A stretch of DNA of 64,000 nt from Leptospira fainei serovar Hurstbridge str. BUT 6 (GCF_000306235.2 NZ_AKWZ02000002.1:131001-195000), one strand, 5' to 3'. Numbered from the stretch's first letter, positions 40,329-50,654 are shown. Notes: generated from the letters alone by a model not told the origin. Numbers and translations are program-made.

Positions 40329-41279
40329 GTGAGCGAATACACTATTAAAGTGCCCGAGTTTTCTTCAGAAACCCTGAACCAAGCCGCTCGACGATTTCAT
40401 GAATATCTCCGTGTCGAAAAGAATTATTCCCAAAATACCTTGAATGCATATCTTCTGGATCTAAAATCATTCTTCGAATTTACCGAGCGTGAACAGATCG
40501 ATATCTACCAACTCGAAGCGGTCGACGTTCGATCTTATTTTGCCTATCTTTCCAAAAATCAAGGCTTAGATAGAAAGACGCAAAGTAGAAAGCTTTCTAG
40601 TCTTCGCACATTTTACAAAGTATTACAAAAAGACGACCTAGTTCCGGGCAATCCGATTCTTTCCGTTCATTTTCCAAAGACTCGAAAACAAGTTCCTAAA
40701 AATTTCAGAATCGAAGAGACCGAAGAAATCCTCGAATACGAGGACGGAAAAGCTTCCGAAATTTTGAACTTGCGGGATAAGGCTATAATAGAAGTTTTAT
40801 ATTCGACGGGACTCCGGGTTTTCGAGCTTGTCGATGCTTCTTTAACCCAGCTTTCGAGAGATAACGCGATTTTAAAAGTGTTGGGAAAGCGACGCAAAGA
40901 AAGATATGCGTATCTCGGAAAAGAAGCAATCGAAAGTCTTACCGCATACTTGGAAGTCCGACCGAGATTTCGTCCCCAGTGCGATGAAATTTTTCTAAAC
41001 CAAAAGGGAAAGAAACTGACGACCAGGGGGGTCCGTTATATTCTGAACGAAAGAAGGAAACGGATGGGATGGGACAAACCCATCACCCCCCACAAATTCC
41101 GACACACCTTTGCTACGGACTTGCTTGATGCGGGTGCGGATATCCGTGCAGTCCAGGAGCTTTTGGGCCATTCCTCCCTTTCCACTACTCAGGTCTACCT
41201 GAGTGTAAGTAAGGAAAAGATAAAAGAGGTTTACCGAAAGGCTCACCCGCATGCAAAACGAATCGATCCATCATCCTAG
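40329..41279 (+). CDS. xerC: site-specific tyrosine recombinase XerC-like
   Basis: Resolves chromosome dimers at dif. Its 316 residues have an N-terminal SAM-like core-binding domain ([18 protein letters not shown]) and a catalytic domain with R163, the H255xxR258 motif (HKFRHTF), H281 (LLGHSSL), and nucleophile Y290. All catalytic residues are intact. GTG start, with GGAG upstream. The arrangement with hslV-hslU mirrors codV-clpQ-clpY in Bacillus, which argues for XerC over XerD; the paralogue is not in this window. Confidence 0.88.
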   Translation: MSEYTIKVPEFSSETLNQAARRFHEYLRVEKNYSQNTLNAYLLDLKSFFEFTEREQIDIYQLEAVDVRSYFAYLSKNQGLDRKTQSRKLSSLRTFYKVLQKDDLVPGNPILSVHFPKTRKQVPKNFRIEETEEILEYEDGKASEILNLRDKAIIEVLYSTGLRVFELVDASLTQLSRDNAILKVLGKRRKERYAYLGKEAIESLTAYLEVRPRFRPQCDEIFLNQKGKKLTTRGVRYILNERRKRMGWDKPITPHKFRHTFATDLLDAGADIRAVQELLGHSSLSTTQVYLSVSKEKIKEVYRKAHPHAKRIDPSS

Positions 41280-41814
41280 TAAAATATACGCAACTACCAT
41301 TCTTTGCGTTCGTAGGAACGGAAAAGTAGCCATAGCCGGAGACGGTCAGGTTTCATTCGGAAACACCGTCATGAAAAATTCGGCGAGAAAAGTCCGAAAA
41401 TTGTACGGAGACAAAATCGTGTCCGGTTTTGCAGGTTCTGCGGCTGATGCGTTCACCTTATTCGAATTATTCGAAAAGAAAGTCCATGAATTCGGCGGAA
41501 GTCTTTCCAGAAGCGCAGTGGAACTAGCCCGGGAATGGAGAACGGATAGAATGCTTCGTCGATTGGAAGCTATGCTAATCGTAGCGGATAGAGATGAATC
41601 GTTTCTTGTTTCAGGTACGGGGGATGTTATCTCTCCGGATGACGGAATTCTCGCGATAGGTTCGGGCGGTAATTACGCCCTAGCGGCCGCTCGCGCATTG
41701 TATTCGAACACTCAACTAGAGCCTATCGATATTGCGAAAGAATCGATGCGAATAGCCGCGGATATCTGTATTTACACGAATCATAATATTGTCGTCGAGG
41801 AAATCAACCCATGA
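41251..41814 (+). CDS. hslV: ATP-dependent protease subunit HslV
   Basis: The proteasome-like peptidase of the HslUV protease. 187 residues. A short propeptide precedes the N-terminal catalytic threonine (T15, in [22 protein letters not shown]). [17 protein letters not shown] and [16 protein letters not shown] are family signatures. It overlaps the end of xerC by 29 bases and hslU by 4 bases. Confidence 0.97.
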   Translation: MQNESIHHPSKIYATTILCVRRNGKVAIAGDGQVSFGNTVMKNSARKVRKLYGDKIVSGFAGSAADAFTLFELFEKKVHEFGGSLSRSAVELAREWRTDRMLRRLEAMLIVADRDESFLVSGTGDVISPDDGILAIGSGGNYALAAARALYSNTQLEPIDIAKESMRIAADICIYTNHNIVVEEINP

Positions 41815-43256
41815 ACGATAGCAATCATTTAGCGAATACCGCACCTGACGAGCCGAGACTTCGCGAAGAGGATCTTACGCCGAGAGAAATCGTCGCGAGA
41901 TTAGACGAACATATTATCGGGCAAAAAAACGCGAAGAAGGCCGTTGCAATCGCGTTGCGAAACAGGACGCGTCGTCGTAAATTAGATCCGGAAATCAGAG
42001 AAGAGATCTATCCGAAAAACATCATCATGATCGGTCCGACCGGTGTGGGAAAAACCGAGATTGCGAGAAGACTTTCCAAACTTTGCGGAGCTCCCTTTTT
42101 AAAAGTAGAAAGCACAAAGTTTACGGAAGTGGGATATGTTGGACGGGACGTGGAAAGCATAATTCGCGATCTTGCAATGGTATCTCTCAATCTAGTAAAG
42201 CAGGAATTTCGAAAGGAAGTAGAAGCCAAAGCTAAAGAAGGCGCAGAAGAAGCGCTCCTAGATATACTTTTACCGTTTCCTTCCAAGCCGAGTCCGGATC
42301 CGCATTCCCCCTCCATCGGATTTGCGACGACCGTCGATGAGGAAGAGCGACGGCGCCGTTTTTCGGAAACTAGGGAAACGATGCGCAAGAAACTTCGTTC
42401 AGGAAAATTAGACGACCAAGAGGTCGAGATAGATTTACCTCAAGCGGGCTCGCAAGGAATTCCGATGCTTCAGGTGTTCGGAGCCGGAAATATGGAAGAT
42501 TTGGACAATCATATCCAAAACGTTCTAGGGGATTTGATGCCCAAAAAGCAGAAAAAAAGAAAACTCCCGATCCAAGAAGCGCTAAAAATACTAGAGGAAG
42601 CTGAGGCGGAAAAATTATTAGATCCGGAGAAGGTACAACGAGAGGCCCAAAAAAGACTGGAAGAAATGGGAATCGTCTTCTTGGACGAGATCGATAAAAT
42701 TGCGGGACGAGAGGGCAGATCGGGAGCGGATGTCTCAAGAGAAGGAGTACAAAGAGATTTACTTCCTATCGTGGAGGGCGCGACAGTAAATACTAAGATT
42801 GGTCCGATAGCCACCGATCATATACTTTTCATTGCCGCCGGTGCGTTTCATATGTCGAAGCCTTCGGATCTGATTCCCGAATTACAAGGAAGATTTCCGA
42901 TTCGGGTTGAACTCGAAAAACTCTCCATGGAAGATTTCGAAAAAATTCTAACTGCCCCGCGTTCTTCCTTAACGCGGCAATATCAGGCTCTATTAAGGAC
43001 AGACGGAATCGAGGTAGAGTTCTCCGTGGACGGTATCCGTGAAATCGCTCGTATGGCTTACGATATGAACGAGAAGCACGAAAATATCGGCGCCCGTAGA
43101 TTAAATACGATTATGGAACGACTTTTGGAAGATGTTAGCTTTGAAGGTCCGGATCTTCCGGTCGAACGGAGAAATGTACTCGTTGATAAATCCTACGTAG
43201 AATCCAAACTAAAGGGAATCGTCGAAGACAAGGATCTAAGTCGCTACATTCTATAA
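41811..43256 (+). CDS. hslU: ATP-dependent protease ATPase subunit HslU
   Basis: The AAA+ unfoldase that feeds substrates to HslV. 481 residues with [20 protein letters not shown] at the start, Walker [15 protein letters not shown], the YVGRDVES pore loop, a low-conservation I domain (about 125-255), Walker [12 protein letters not shown], and the C-terminal LSRYIL tail that docks into HslV. The I domain is larger than in E. coli but in the normal range for the family. The xerC-hslV-hslU operon ends here. Confidence 0.97.
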   Translation: MNDSNHLANTAPDEPRLREEDLTPREIVARLDEHIIGQKNAKKAVAIALRNRTRRRKLDPEIREEIYPKNIIMIGPTGVGKTEIARRLSKLCGAPFLKVESTKFTEVGYVGRDVESIIRDLAMVSLNLVKQEFRKEVEAKAKEGAEEALLDILLPFPSKPSPDPHSPSIGFATTVDEEERRRRFSETRETMRKKLRSGKLDDQEVEIDLPQAGSQGIPMLQVFGAGNMEDLDNHIQNVLGDLMPKKQKKRKLPIQEALKILEEAEAEKLLDPEKVQREAQKRLEEMGIVFLDEIDKIAGREGRSGADVSREGVQRDLLPIVEGATVNTKIGPIATDHILFIAAGAFHMSKPSDLIPELQGRFPIRVELEKLSMEDFEKILTAPRSSLTRQYQALLRTDGIEVEFSVDGIREIARMAYDMNEKHENIGARRLNTIMERLLEDVSFEGPDLPVERRNVLVDKSYVESKLKGIVEDKDLSRYIL

Positions 43257-43264
43257 GACGGACT

Positions 43265-43320
43265 TCCCATCCGTTCGGGAACTCCGGGATGGGACGCAAT
43301 ATCTGCATCTGATCCCGAAC
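43265..43320. other. interlocking inverted repeats after hslU
   Basis: TCCCATCC (43265-43272) is perfectly complementary to GGATGGGA (43287-43294), and GTTCGGGA (43273-43280), which sits in the loop of that hairpin, is complementary to TCCCGAAC (43313-43320). The two 8-bp helices cross, giving a pseudoknot-like or mutually exclusive pair. No U-run. Lies between the convergent hslU and 43363-44196 genes. Confidence 0.4.
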
Positions 43321-43362
43321 TTATCCCATTGAGAACCCAAAAATTAGAAACTGTCCTACTAT

Positions 43363-44196
43363 TTAAAAGGTCAGTTCTTTAAGAGCGGAAATAGGATATC
43401 TCATATACACGGTTGTGGTTCTGCTTCCCGAAGTGATCGTTAGAAGATCCAAGGGATTTAGGCCCATCGTATAAAAGCCTTCGTCAATCATAGCGATTCC
43501 GAAGCCGGCGCTTTCTTTTTCATCCAAAAATTCCGGACGGAAAAAATCGGCCGAGTTGCCCTGATCGTACAATTCCTTATGCTTTAAGCGAGATTCTTCG
43601 ATTCTACCGAAATCCATATTATGAATGGGAGAATCGTTTCGGATTCGCAAATTCAGCTCGTCGTTCGTGATCCGAATTTTTACGGAAATATTCATCCGAT
43701 TCTTTTCAAGCTTGGATCGAATATCCGTAAGAAATTCCTTCTCTTCCGGAACGAGAATTTGTTTTTTTGCGCGAATTCGATCTTCAAGCTGTAGCACATT
43801 TTGCACCTGCTTCTTGATCTTATCCGGAACGACGTATCGTTGCATCGCATCACGTAGGGGGGAAGTATCTAGGATCACTTCTAAAAGTTCTTCGGCTTCT
43901 TCTTGAGAATCGCCAAGTTTGGCTATTTTTTTCAAGAGTTCGTCGCGAAAGATAATATGACGAATATTACCTTTAATCGCGTTAAGAAGTGCTTCCATCA
44001 ACCCGCTGAAAAGGTGGAAAGCCGCTAAGGGATTCGCTCCGACTTCTTCTAGGATCCCGTTTACCAACTCGGAGAGAATGTCTCGTGTCGGTTTCGTCAG
44101 CCCTTTCAATCGTAAATGAAAGAACTTTCTCTTTTTAAGATCGGAGATGTTTCGGAGGATTTCAGCCCCTTTGAGGACAGATTTCTGGTTTGCCAT
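43363..44196 (-). CDS. HATPase-fold-like protein of unknown function
   Basis: 277 residues from ATG 44196 (a TTG at 44250 would add 18). There is no signal peptide or clear membrane helix. The sequence looks like a degenerate GHKL ATPase: an N-box-like [15 protein letters not shown], a basic middle helical region, IRNDSPIH near the adenine-binding loop, and a G-box-like [15 protein letters not shown], followed by [17 protein letters not shown]. The first half ([19 protein letters not shown]) could be a regulatory helical bundle. A phosphatase or anti-sigma-type partner is plausible but not shown. Confidence 0.6.
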   Translation of the reverse strand: MANQKSVLKGAEILRNISDLKKRKFFHLRLKGLTKPTRDILSELVNGILEEVGANPLAAFHLFSGLMEALLNAIKGNIRHIIFRDELLKKIAKLGDSQEEAEELLEVILDTSPLRDAMQRYVVPDKIKKQVQNVLQLEDRIRAKKQILVPEEKEFLTDIRSKLEKNRMNISVKIRITNDELNLRIRNDSPIHNMDFGRIEESRLKHKELYDQGNSADFFRPEFLDEKESAGFGIAMIDEGFYTMGLNPLDLLTITSGSRTTTVYMRYPISALKELTF

Positions 44197-44265
44197 AAGA
44201 GGGAACTTGGAAAATTTAGTACACGATGGCGGCTGGACTCTATTCGGCAAGCTGGTTTTACGAAT

Positions 44266-44526
44266 ATGACACCAAAAACCGACGATTTCGAACTAATCAC
44301 TCCCGACTTAGGCGATACGGATAAAATTGAACTCGTTCGATGGAATGCAAAGCAAGGAGAGACGATTGAGATCGGTCAAGAGGTATGCGAATTAGTAACC
44401 GATAAGGCTTCTTTTCCGATGGAGTCTCCGATCCATGGCACTCTGACACAAATTCTGAAAGAGAAAGGTTCCATCGTATCGAAAGGAGAAATTTTAGGCG
44501 TGATCCGGAGGGAAAAAACCGAGTGA
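44266..44526 (+). CDS. stand-alone lipoyl/biotinyl carrier domain protein
   Basis: An 86-residue single biotinyl/lipoyl domain. The lipoyl lysine is K47 in VTDKASF, the DKA signature of E2 lipoyl domains, followed by [17 protein letters not shown] and the turn ending GEILGVI. I chose ATG 44266, where the domain begins. No E2 acyltransferase or E1/E3 subunit lies nearby, so the partner is unknown. It overlaps the metallophosphoesterase gene by 4 bases. Confidence 0.88.
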   Translation: MTPKTDDFELITPDLGDTDKIELVRWNAKQGETIEIGQEVCELVTDKASFPMESPIHGTLTQILKEKGSIVSKGEILGVIRREKTE

Positions 44527-45404
44527 AATTGGTCCATTTATCGGACCTGCACTTTCCAGTACACCTTCCTTTGTCGAGTCTCAAAGGAAAGATGGTACCG
44601 GGGTATTTAAATTACACCCTTCGGCGTAAAAGAAAGTACCCGATCCATCTATGGGAATCGCTAGTCGAGAAAGTGCTCTCTTTGAATCCGGACGGAATTG
44701 TCATCTCGGGCGATATTACAAACGTTGCACATATTACGGAATATTTCGGTTCCCTAGAATACTTAAGACCATTATTAAACGACAAGACTTTCATGATCCC
44801 CGGAAATCATGATCGATATACGCGCGCCGCGGTCAGAGGATCGGAGCCATACTATGAAAGGTTTTTTGGGAGATGGATGGGTGATCCGGTAGAAGGATCG
44901 AAAGGATACCTGCGCTGGAAAAAAATCGGATCTCTTTATTTGATAGGATTAGATTCGAATAAACCCCTCTCGGTCTTAAACGCATACGGATATGTGGACC
45001 CCAATATCGTGCGAGACGCGTTAGCTTTCTTGCGCGACCGACAGGCGGATCAATACGTCCTCGTTTGCCATCATCCGATTTGGAATCCTCCCGAAAGGCA
45101 GGAATCAGGCGGGCATAAGATGCGGAATCGAGAAGAAATCGCGGAATTATTAAAGGGGAATCCCCCGATAGCGTATTTACACGGGCATGTTCATACGAAC
45201 TGGGTCAAAATACCGGATAAAGAAAAACCGTATTACGTGATAAATTCCGCTTCCAGCACCCGGATTTCCGACGCAAGGCATGATTGCGGCTTTCATTTTT
45301 TAGAAATTAAAAATGAAAGCGCTAAAATCACGCGCTTTACATACTCGGAAGGCATGTCCAAGTTCATAGAAGCGCAAACGATCTCTTACGAAGAAAAGGA
45401 ATAA
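44523..45404 (+). CDS. metallophosphoesterase
   Basis: 293 residues of the calcineurin-like phosphoesterase family. The metal-binding motifs are complete: D8-x-H10 (SDLH), GDIT (63-66), GNHD (94-97), then LVCHHPIW and [10 protein letters not shown]. The substrate is unknown (nucleotide or lipid phosphodiesters are typical). No signal peptide, so cytoplasmic. Its GTG start overlaps the lipoyl gene stop. Confidence 0.9.
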   Translation: MKLVHLSDLHFPVHLPLSSLKGKMVPGYLNYTLRRKRKYPIHLWESLVEKVLSLNPDGIVISGDITNVAHITEYFGSLEYLRPLLNDKTFMIPGNHDRYTRAAVRGSEPYYERFFGRWMGDPVEGSKGYLRWKKIGSLYLIGLDSNKPLSVLNAYGYVDPNIVRDALAFLRDRQADQYVLVCHHPIWNPPERQESGGHKMRNREEIAELLKGNPPIAYLHGHVHTNWVKIPDKEKPYYVINSASSTRISDARHDCGFHFLEIKNESAKITRFTYSEGMSKFIEAQTISYEEKE

Positions 45405-45405
45405 A

Positions 45406-46452
45406 ATGGCCGGAAAAATCGAACCAATCGAAATCCAACGTGAATTAACCAAGATCAAGCATCCCGAATTGAAGAAGGACATCGTCTCCTTAGGAATGAT
45501 CGCTTCTTTAGAAATCGGCGAAGACGAAACGAATATCCTCGTAAAAACTCCGAGCCAAGATAGACGCATTCAAATCGGATTGGAAGCGCAGATTCGCCAA
45601 ACTCTCTCTAAGAAAGAAGGAATCGGAAAAATAAAGATTAAGTTCGAAGTCGATCCGAAGTTTCAATTAAATGATTCGAATAAGATCGTAGGCGTAAAAA
45701 AAGTGATCGCGGTCGGCTCCGGAAAAGGAGGAGTCGGAAAATCCACCGTCACCGTTAATTTGGCTGCGGCTGCTGCCGCTTTAGGATATAAGGTCGGCGT
45801 TATGGATGCGGACATCTACGGTCCATCCATCGGAAAAATGTTCGGAATTAACGGACGAGTCGCATTAAAAGCCGAAGAAGATAAGATCTATCCGTTAGAA
45901 AAAGACGGTCTAAAAATTATATCGTTCTCCTTTTTGATCGATGAAAAGCAGCCGGTCGTTTGGAGAGGGCCGATGCTCGGAAAAGCGGTCGAGCAATTTC
46001 TTTACGATATTGTTTGGGGTGAGCTAGATTTTCTTTTCATCGATCTTCCCCCCGGTACTGGAGACGTTCAATTGTCGTTAGCCCAATTGATCGATTTGGA
46101 TGGAGCTATTCTGGTTACTACTCCGCAGTCGGTTGCATTGCTCGATGCGAATCGTGCCGCTGCAATGTTTCAGCAAGTGAAAGTACCCATTTTGGGGGTA
46201 GTGGAAAATATGAGTGAATTTGTGTGTCCGAATTGTGGCCATTCTTCGCCTATCTTTTCGACAGGCGGCGGCAAAAAATTGGCGGACATGTTCGAGACAA
46301 AATTCTTAGGCGGAATCCCGCTTACGATGGATCTAATGAATGCAAGCGAATCAGGAAAGCCGCTTGTCTTTCAAGAGCCTAACGGTCAAGTTGCCCAGGC
46401 ATACAAAAACATCCTAGAAAATCTTAGTGAAGAGATAAAAAAGTGGGAATGA
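45406..46452 (+). CDS. mrp: iron-sulfur cluster carrier ATPase Mrp (ApbC)
   Basis: 348 residues. An N-terminal MIP18/DUF59 domain (about 1-80) precedes a Nbp35/ApbC P-loop ATPase with GKGGVGKST (106-114), [10 protein letters not shown], the [14 protein letters not shown] loop, and a CPNC pair near residue 275 that binds a [4Fe-4S] cluster between dimer partners. Delivers clusters to apoproteins. Follows the phosphoesterase gene by one base. Confidence 0.95.
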   Translation: MAGKIEPIEIQRELTKIKHPELKKDIVSLGMIASLEIGEDETNILVKTPSQDRRIQIGLEAQIRQTLSKKEGIGKIKIKFEVDPKFQLNDSNKIVGVKKVIAVGSGKGGVGKSTVTVNLAAAAAALGYKVGVMDADIYGPSIGKMFGINGRVALKAEEDKIYPLEKDGLKIISFSFLIDEKQPVVWRGPMLGKAVEQFLYDIVWGELDFLFIDLPPGTGDVQLSLAQLIDLDGAILVTTPQSVALLDANRAAAMFQQVKVPILGVVENMSEFVCPNCGHSSPIFSTGGGKKLADMFETKFLGGIPLTMDLMNASESGKPLVFQEPNGQVAQAYKNILENLSEEIKKWE

Positions 46453-46492
46453 GCGTCGATCGTCAGTCTGTTATTACAGGAGAAAGGAAACC

Positions 46493-47182
46493 GTGAAGTT
46501 TGAGAAAGGCTCCGAAAAGAACCCATCTGGAAACCTCATCGTCTACTGTAATGTAGTAGGAGAGAATCCTCTGTATCCAGGCGGTAAGATAATCGCATCC
46601 AATGTCGTAGTTAGTTTTCTACGGATTGGTGAGAATTTTCCCGTAGTGACCTTCCCGCCCGTGTCACTCGACAGCTACGACGATCTGAAACGAATCATTT
46701 CAGATAACTACGACAAGTATGACGTCGTCAAAATCAAAGACTTCGAAATGCCGACCGAGCAGGAAGATTCGAATTCTTATATCAAAGAAAGAATGGATCA
46801 TTTCGAAAATGTAGTGATTCGTTACGTTGAACTCTGCAAGAATCGTGAAGGGAATTCCTTTCCTTCCAACGATAAGGAACCGGAGGGAGTACGCGATTAC
46901 CTCGATTCGTTAGCGAATCTCTCTTTGAAAGTGCGCAGATCTAGCGGAATCGCCCGCGAAGCGTCTCTCTTACATATGGAAAAATTAGTGGAGAATTTCG
47001 CCGGAAAACACCCCGAATTCGATCTGCATAATTTTAGAAAAGCGCTCGAAATGCCGGGCCAAACCGGTGAAGAACTGATCGGCCTATATCTACAGAAGTT
47101 TAACGCCATTTCGTACGAAAGATACGAAGACGCATCTTCATTGAATAAACGAATTCAACAGATTGAATCCGTCAATTCCTGA
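46493..47182 (+). CDS. hypothetical protein with a UVR-like C-terminal helix
   Basis: 229 residues, acidic and without a signal peptide. The N-terminal half is a beta-rich domain of unknown type ([30 protein letters not shown]). The C-terminus has [19 protein letters not shown], which resembles the UVR motif of UvrB, UvrC and McsA (a short coiled-coil pair). A role in protein or DNA partner binding is possible; the catalytic part, if any, is not recognised. It follows mrp by 40 bases with a GTG start. Confidence 0.6.
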   Translation: MKFEKGSEKNPSGNLIVYCNVVGENPLYPGGKIIASNVVVSFLRIGENFPVVTFPPVSLDSYDDLKRIISDNYDKYDVVKIKDFEMPTEQEDSNSYIKERMDHFENVVIRYVELCKNREGNSFPSNDKEPEGVRDYLDSLANLSLKVRRSSGIAREASLLHMEKLVENFAGKHPEFDLHNFRKALEMPGQTGEELIGLYLQKFNAISYERYEDASSLNKRIQQIESVNS

Positions 47183-47191
47183 GTCCGAATT

Positions 47192-47824
47192 TTAGGACTC
47201 GATCTTTATATCCGGATTCCATCGAGGATATAAATCCACGTCGACTCCTAAGAGACGAAAAATACGAGTCGCCATAAAATCACCAAGATCATCCAAGGTT
47301 TTAGGAATTTGATAGAACCCGGGAGATGCAGGTAACAAGATCGCGCCTGCATCATGAAGATCGATCATATTCTGCAAATGAATTCTATTATAAGGCGTCT
47401 CGCGAGGGACTAAAATTAATTTTCTTCTCTCTTTAAGGCTGACATCTGCCGCTCGTTCGATTAAATTTTCCGTAATTCCGGATCGAATGGAAGCTACGGT
47501 TTTCATCGAACATGGTACTATAACCATTCCGTCCCAAGTATTCGAACCTGAGGCAATATCTGCGCCGACGTCCTTGTGATTTCGAATTTTGAAATTATGT
47601 TTAGCGGCCGGTTTCCAGCGTTCCCGAATATAATCTAAAATCTCTTTCGAAGAGGAGGCTTTCGTTTCGTATTCCTCCTGAAAGACTTGAATCGCCGCCG
47701 GACTCGCTACGAACCAACTTTCGCCTTCTAACTCCATGAGTGCGCGTAGGAATCGAGTCGCGTAGATAGATCCGCTTGCCCCTGCCATTGCGACGATTAA
47801 CTTGATGTTCTTATTCGGACTCAA
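47192..47824 (-). CDS. ubiX: flavin prenyltransferase UbiX
   Basis: Prenylates FMN to make the cofactor of UbiD-type decarboxylases in quinone biosynthesis. 210 residues. [19 protein letters not shown] is the FMN-binding start; [28 protein letters not shown] and [12 protein letters not shown] follow as in the family. A TTG start. The UbiA-family gene lies 24 bases upstream on the same strand. No ubiD gene is in the window. Confidence 0.95.
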   Translation of the reverse strand: MSPNKNIKLIVAMAGASGSIYATRFLRALMELEGESWFVASPAAIQVFQEEYETKASSSKEILDYIRERWKPAAKHNFKIRNHKDVGADIASGSNTWDGMVIVPCSMKTVASIRSGITENLIERAADVSLKERRKLILVPRETPYNRIHLQNMIDLHDAGAILLPASPGFYQIPKTLDDLGDFMATRIFRLLGVDVDLYPRWNPDIKIES

Positions 47825-47848
47825 TTTTAAATTCCATTTATGAAATTC

Positions 47849-48772
47849 TTATAAAGGAATGTTACGAATCGCAGATTGAATTTCAGGAAGTTTTTCCAAC
47901 AAAATGCCTCCGAATAAAACCAAGGAAATCCAGGAATGAATTCCGTAAAATGCAGGCGGGAAAATGCCGTCCTTATGTTTAATCGCGATCCATTGTTCGC
48001 ATATCATCAGCAATCCGGTAGCTACCCAAAAAAACCAAAAAATACCCGAAAGTCCGGAGACCACTCCCGCGCCTGCTAAGAAAAGTAAGGACAGAAAATG
48101 AGAAATCCTGGAAATCCATAATGATGCATTTCGTCCGAAGCGAGCAGGCACGGATTGCAAACCTTCCTTCTTATCGAAAGATTCGTCTTGCAGAGCATAC
48201 AAAATATCGAAACCGGCAAGATTGAAAGCTAAACCGATTGTCCAAAAGACCGGCTCCCATGCAAACTCTTGACGCAAAGCGACCCAGGCTCCGAGAGGCG
48301 CTAATCCTATCGATGCCCCCAAATAGAAATGGCAAAGAAACGTGAACCTCTTCGTATATGAATAAGTCAAAAGTAAAAATAATGTCGGAAAAGAAAGAGC
48401 AAATGCTAAGGGATTTAAAAACCAGCTCCCGATAAAAAAAATAAAGGATGAAAGGATGATAAATAAGACTGCTGCAACATCCGAAATTTGACCGGCAGGA
48501 ATTTCCCGATTAGCGGTTCTCGGATTTTTGATATCAAATCGGCTATCCACCCAGCGATTGAAACCCATCGCAGCACTTCTGGCGCCTATCATACAAATCA
48601 ACACCCAAAAGAATCTGATTCCCCATTCGCCAAGGGCGACTCCCGGCGTTTTCAAAAAAGCGAGAATACAAGAAATACCCGCAAAGGGGAGAGCAAATAA
48701 TGTATGGGAAAATTTTACGAATCTTCCATACTTACCGAACGTCTCTAACACTGAAGAAACCATCTCCTTCAA
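47849..48772 (-). CDS. UbiA-like prenyltransferase for quinone synthesis
   Basis: A polytopic membrane protein of 307 residues with about seven to nine helices. The two Asp-rich motifs are present: FNRWVDSRFDIKNPRTANRE and ILYALQDESFDKKEG. This subtype (NRxxDxxxDxxNPRTxxREIPAG) is typical of the UbiA-related enzymes next to ubiX, including MqnP of the futalosine menaquinone route; classical UbiA has NDxxD. Either the UbiA or the MqnP name fits; the window has no other mqn gene. The TTG start is uncertain (an in-frame ATG lies at 48763). Confidence 0.85.
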   Translation of the reverse strand: MKEMVSSVLETFGKYGRFVKFSHTLFALPFAGISCILAFLKTPGVALGEWGIRFFWVLICMIGARSAAMGFNRWVDSRFDIKNPRTANREIPAGQISDVAAVLFIILSSFIFFIGSWFLNPLAFALSFPTLFLLLTYSYTKRFTFLCHFYLGASIGLAPLGAWVALRQEFAWEPVFWTIGLAFNLAGFDILYALQDESFDKKEGLQSVPARFGRNASLWISRISHFLSLLFLAGAGVVSGLSGIFWFFWVATGLLMICEQWIAIKHKDGIFPPAFYGIHSWISLVLFGGILLEKLPEIQSAIRNIPL

Positions 48773-48824
48773 AATGATAAAACCTTTCCGCCAAGGAAGC
48801 AGATTTTTATTTTTCTATTCGAAA

Positions 48825-49523
48825 ATGGGTGATTTTTTCCAGGAAGCCGAAATGCTCGGAGATATGGCTTCAGTGCAAAGTGTAAAAGTAAGAACTCGGG
48901 TCAACCGGAGCGAAATTCGATCCGTTTTAGAAGACATTGAAAGAATTCCCTCCATCCATGCGAAATGGTTGAACACACTTTCGCTTCTCGAACATATCGG
49001 CGCACGAAAAATCCACGCCTCACAAACCGGCAATTCCATTTCGGAAATGGTCTTACGACACGCATCCGAAGAAGCCAGGCACGCTGCTTTCTTTAAAAAA
49101 CTAACGCTCAGAGTCGGATCCGAAGAATTTTCGGGATATGAACCGGCAACTCTATTGGCGGGAAATTCAGCGGTAATATATTTTCAAAGGCTAGATTCGA
49201 TTGTGAATCGCTCCTTATCGTCCGAAGCTTTCTCTCGAGGAAAACAGAAACTCCTTTGTTATCTTTACGTTACAAAATTAATAGAGGAAAGAGCCGGGCT
49301 CGTTTACGAAGAATATGAGAGGATACTAAGTTCCGGCGAGAGCGGAATTTCCCTGAAAAGCATCATTAAAGAAGAAGAAAGTCATTTACAGGAAATGAAT
49401 TTTCATCTTCAGGATAACGATCCGAAATTCTCCGAACGAACAGATTACTTTAGGGAAAAGGAATCGATATTTTTTTCAAAGTTCTTCGAAACGCTAAGAA
49501 ATTTGATTCCCGTTAATTCTTAA
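48825..49523 (+). CDS. ferritin-like diiron-fold protein, unknown function
   Basis: 232 residues from ATG 48825 (an ATG at 48774 would add 17, but would leave almost no space from the divergent prenyltransferase start). A helical protein with a ferritin-like metal pattern: E56, E83-x-x-H86 (EEARH), E154/E155, E184-x-x-H187 (EEESH). This E, ExxH, E, ExxH order is that of diiron carboxylate oxygenases and rubrerythrin relatives. Nearby quinone genes make a hydroxylase role conceivable but unproven. Confidence 0.65.
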   Translation: MGDFFQEAEMLGDMASVQSVKVRTRVNRSEIRSVLEDIERIPSIHAKWLNTLSLLEHIGARKIHASQTGNSISEMVLRHASEEARHAAFFKKLTLRVGSEEFSGYEPATLLAGNSAVIYFQRLDSIVNRSLSSEAFSRGKQKLLCYLYVTKLIEERAGLVYEEYERILSSGESGISLKSIIKEEESHLQEMNFHLQDNDPKFSERTDYFREKESIFFSKFFETLRNLIPVNS

Positions 49524-49553
49524 AGAGTGAATGAAAAGCTATTTTACACTTCT

Positions 49554-50597
49554 ATGAATCTACGCCGATTATCGAAGTTATCGCTAATAATTATTCTTTC
49601 ATTCGTATCGAGTATCGGAACGGACGCTCTGCGTTCACAAGATTCCGTAGCAAAACAGGATTCTCCGATGGGAATCGTAGTTTATTGCTCCTTTCCCGAA
49701 AAAGAAGAGCCATATTCGAAAGTATGGGAGCGAAATCTCTCTCTATGGTACAAAGCTTATAAAAAAAGAAAGCAAGAGGAAGGAGGGGGCTCATTTTTAA
49801 TCGCCTCCGTTCCACATCTTCCTAAAAATTCTCCCGAATTGGAAAGACTTCGTCAAGAGATTGGATTCGAAATATTGTTTCCAGGAGAACAACTTCTCTC
49901 CGATTCAAAACAGACTTCGGATAAAAAAGAATCAACCGACGTCTCGAAAACGGAAACTAAATCGGCTGCAACCGCTTCTGAAAAACCCACCAAACGTAGA
50001 AAAAATAAAAAGGGAGGGAAATCGACAAAAAAGGCGGTTAAAGAAAGTGGAGAGCGACCGGATGCCTCCTCAAAGCAAGCTCGAAGACAAACGACCGGAA
50101 AAAGGGAAAAAATAAAGCCCGATAAATCGCAGATTATTTTGCCTGCGACATTCGTTCAAAAATCCGCTGTAGGTCTAAATTTTCTATTCTACTCTCCTTC
50201 CTTGACCTCTTTAAAGTCGTCAGGAACTCCATCTTGGAAAGAAGAATTTCAATCGCAACTTTCCCTTTGGAAACGGGACCTAGCTGTTCACTTCCTACTA
50301 ATGCAAGATCCGAACCCGACCTCGGCGGAAACTTCGAATCCAATAACCGAGGAAATTCAATTTCTACGCCCCATTCTTTTAGGGGACTTACCGGCAGTCA
50401 CTTTACTTTCCTATTCTCGTTCGCTTCGATTCTTTGACGGTGAATATAGTTTCGGCTGCGGAGCGAATCCGAACTCCTTAAAGATAACTGTCCTTGAATT
50501 GTTTTTCCGAAACGGAAAAATGATTCGAATTTCCGAAGAATCATACTCGCTGAATTCCGCCGATTCGAATAAATCGTGGATTCTGGAATCAAACTAG
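49554..50597 (+). CDS. exported protein with a lysine-rich linker
   Basis: 347 residues from ATG 49554 (GTG 49527 adds nine). A signal peptide (KLSLIIILSFVSSIG) is followed by a globular region (about 40-110), a long low-complexity stretch rich in Lys, Glu, Ser and Thr (about 120-200), then a second domain with EYSFGCGANP and VLELFFRNGKMIRISEESY. I recognise no family. It should sit in the periplasm; the basic linker could bind nucleic acid or peptidoglycan. Confidence 0.55.
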   Translation: MNLRRLSKLSLIIILSFVSSIGTDALRSQDSVAKQDSPMGIVVYCSFPEKEEPYSKVWERNLSLWYKAYKKRKQEEGGGSFLIASVPHLPKNSPELERLRQEIGFEILFPGEQLLSDSKQTSDKKESTDVSKTETKSAATASEKPTKRRKNKKGGKSTKKAVKESGERPDASSKQARRQTTGKREKIKPDKSQIILPATFVQKSAVGLNFLFYSPSLTSLKSSGTPSWKEEFQSQLSLWKRDLAVHFLLMQDPNPTSAETSNPITEEIQFLRPILLGDLPAVTLLSYSRSLRFFDGEYSFGCGANPNSLKITVLELFFRNGKMIRISEESYSLNSADSNKSWILESN

Positions 50598-50620
50598 AAT
50601 TACCTTCCATCACAAACGAA

Positions 50621-50648
50621 TTTACAGATTTCACGCCTTGACTATATT
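50621..50648 (+). promoter_or_regulatory. candidate promoter for a leaderless ychF transcript
   Basis: TTTACA (50621-50626), 16 bases, then TATATT (50643-50648); each box differs from consensus at one position. The predicted start of transcription is near 50655, which is the ATG of ychF itself. No Shine-Dalgarno lies before that ATG, which fits a leaderless mRNA. Confidence 0.45.
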
Positions 50649-50654
50649 GACTCC

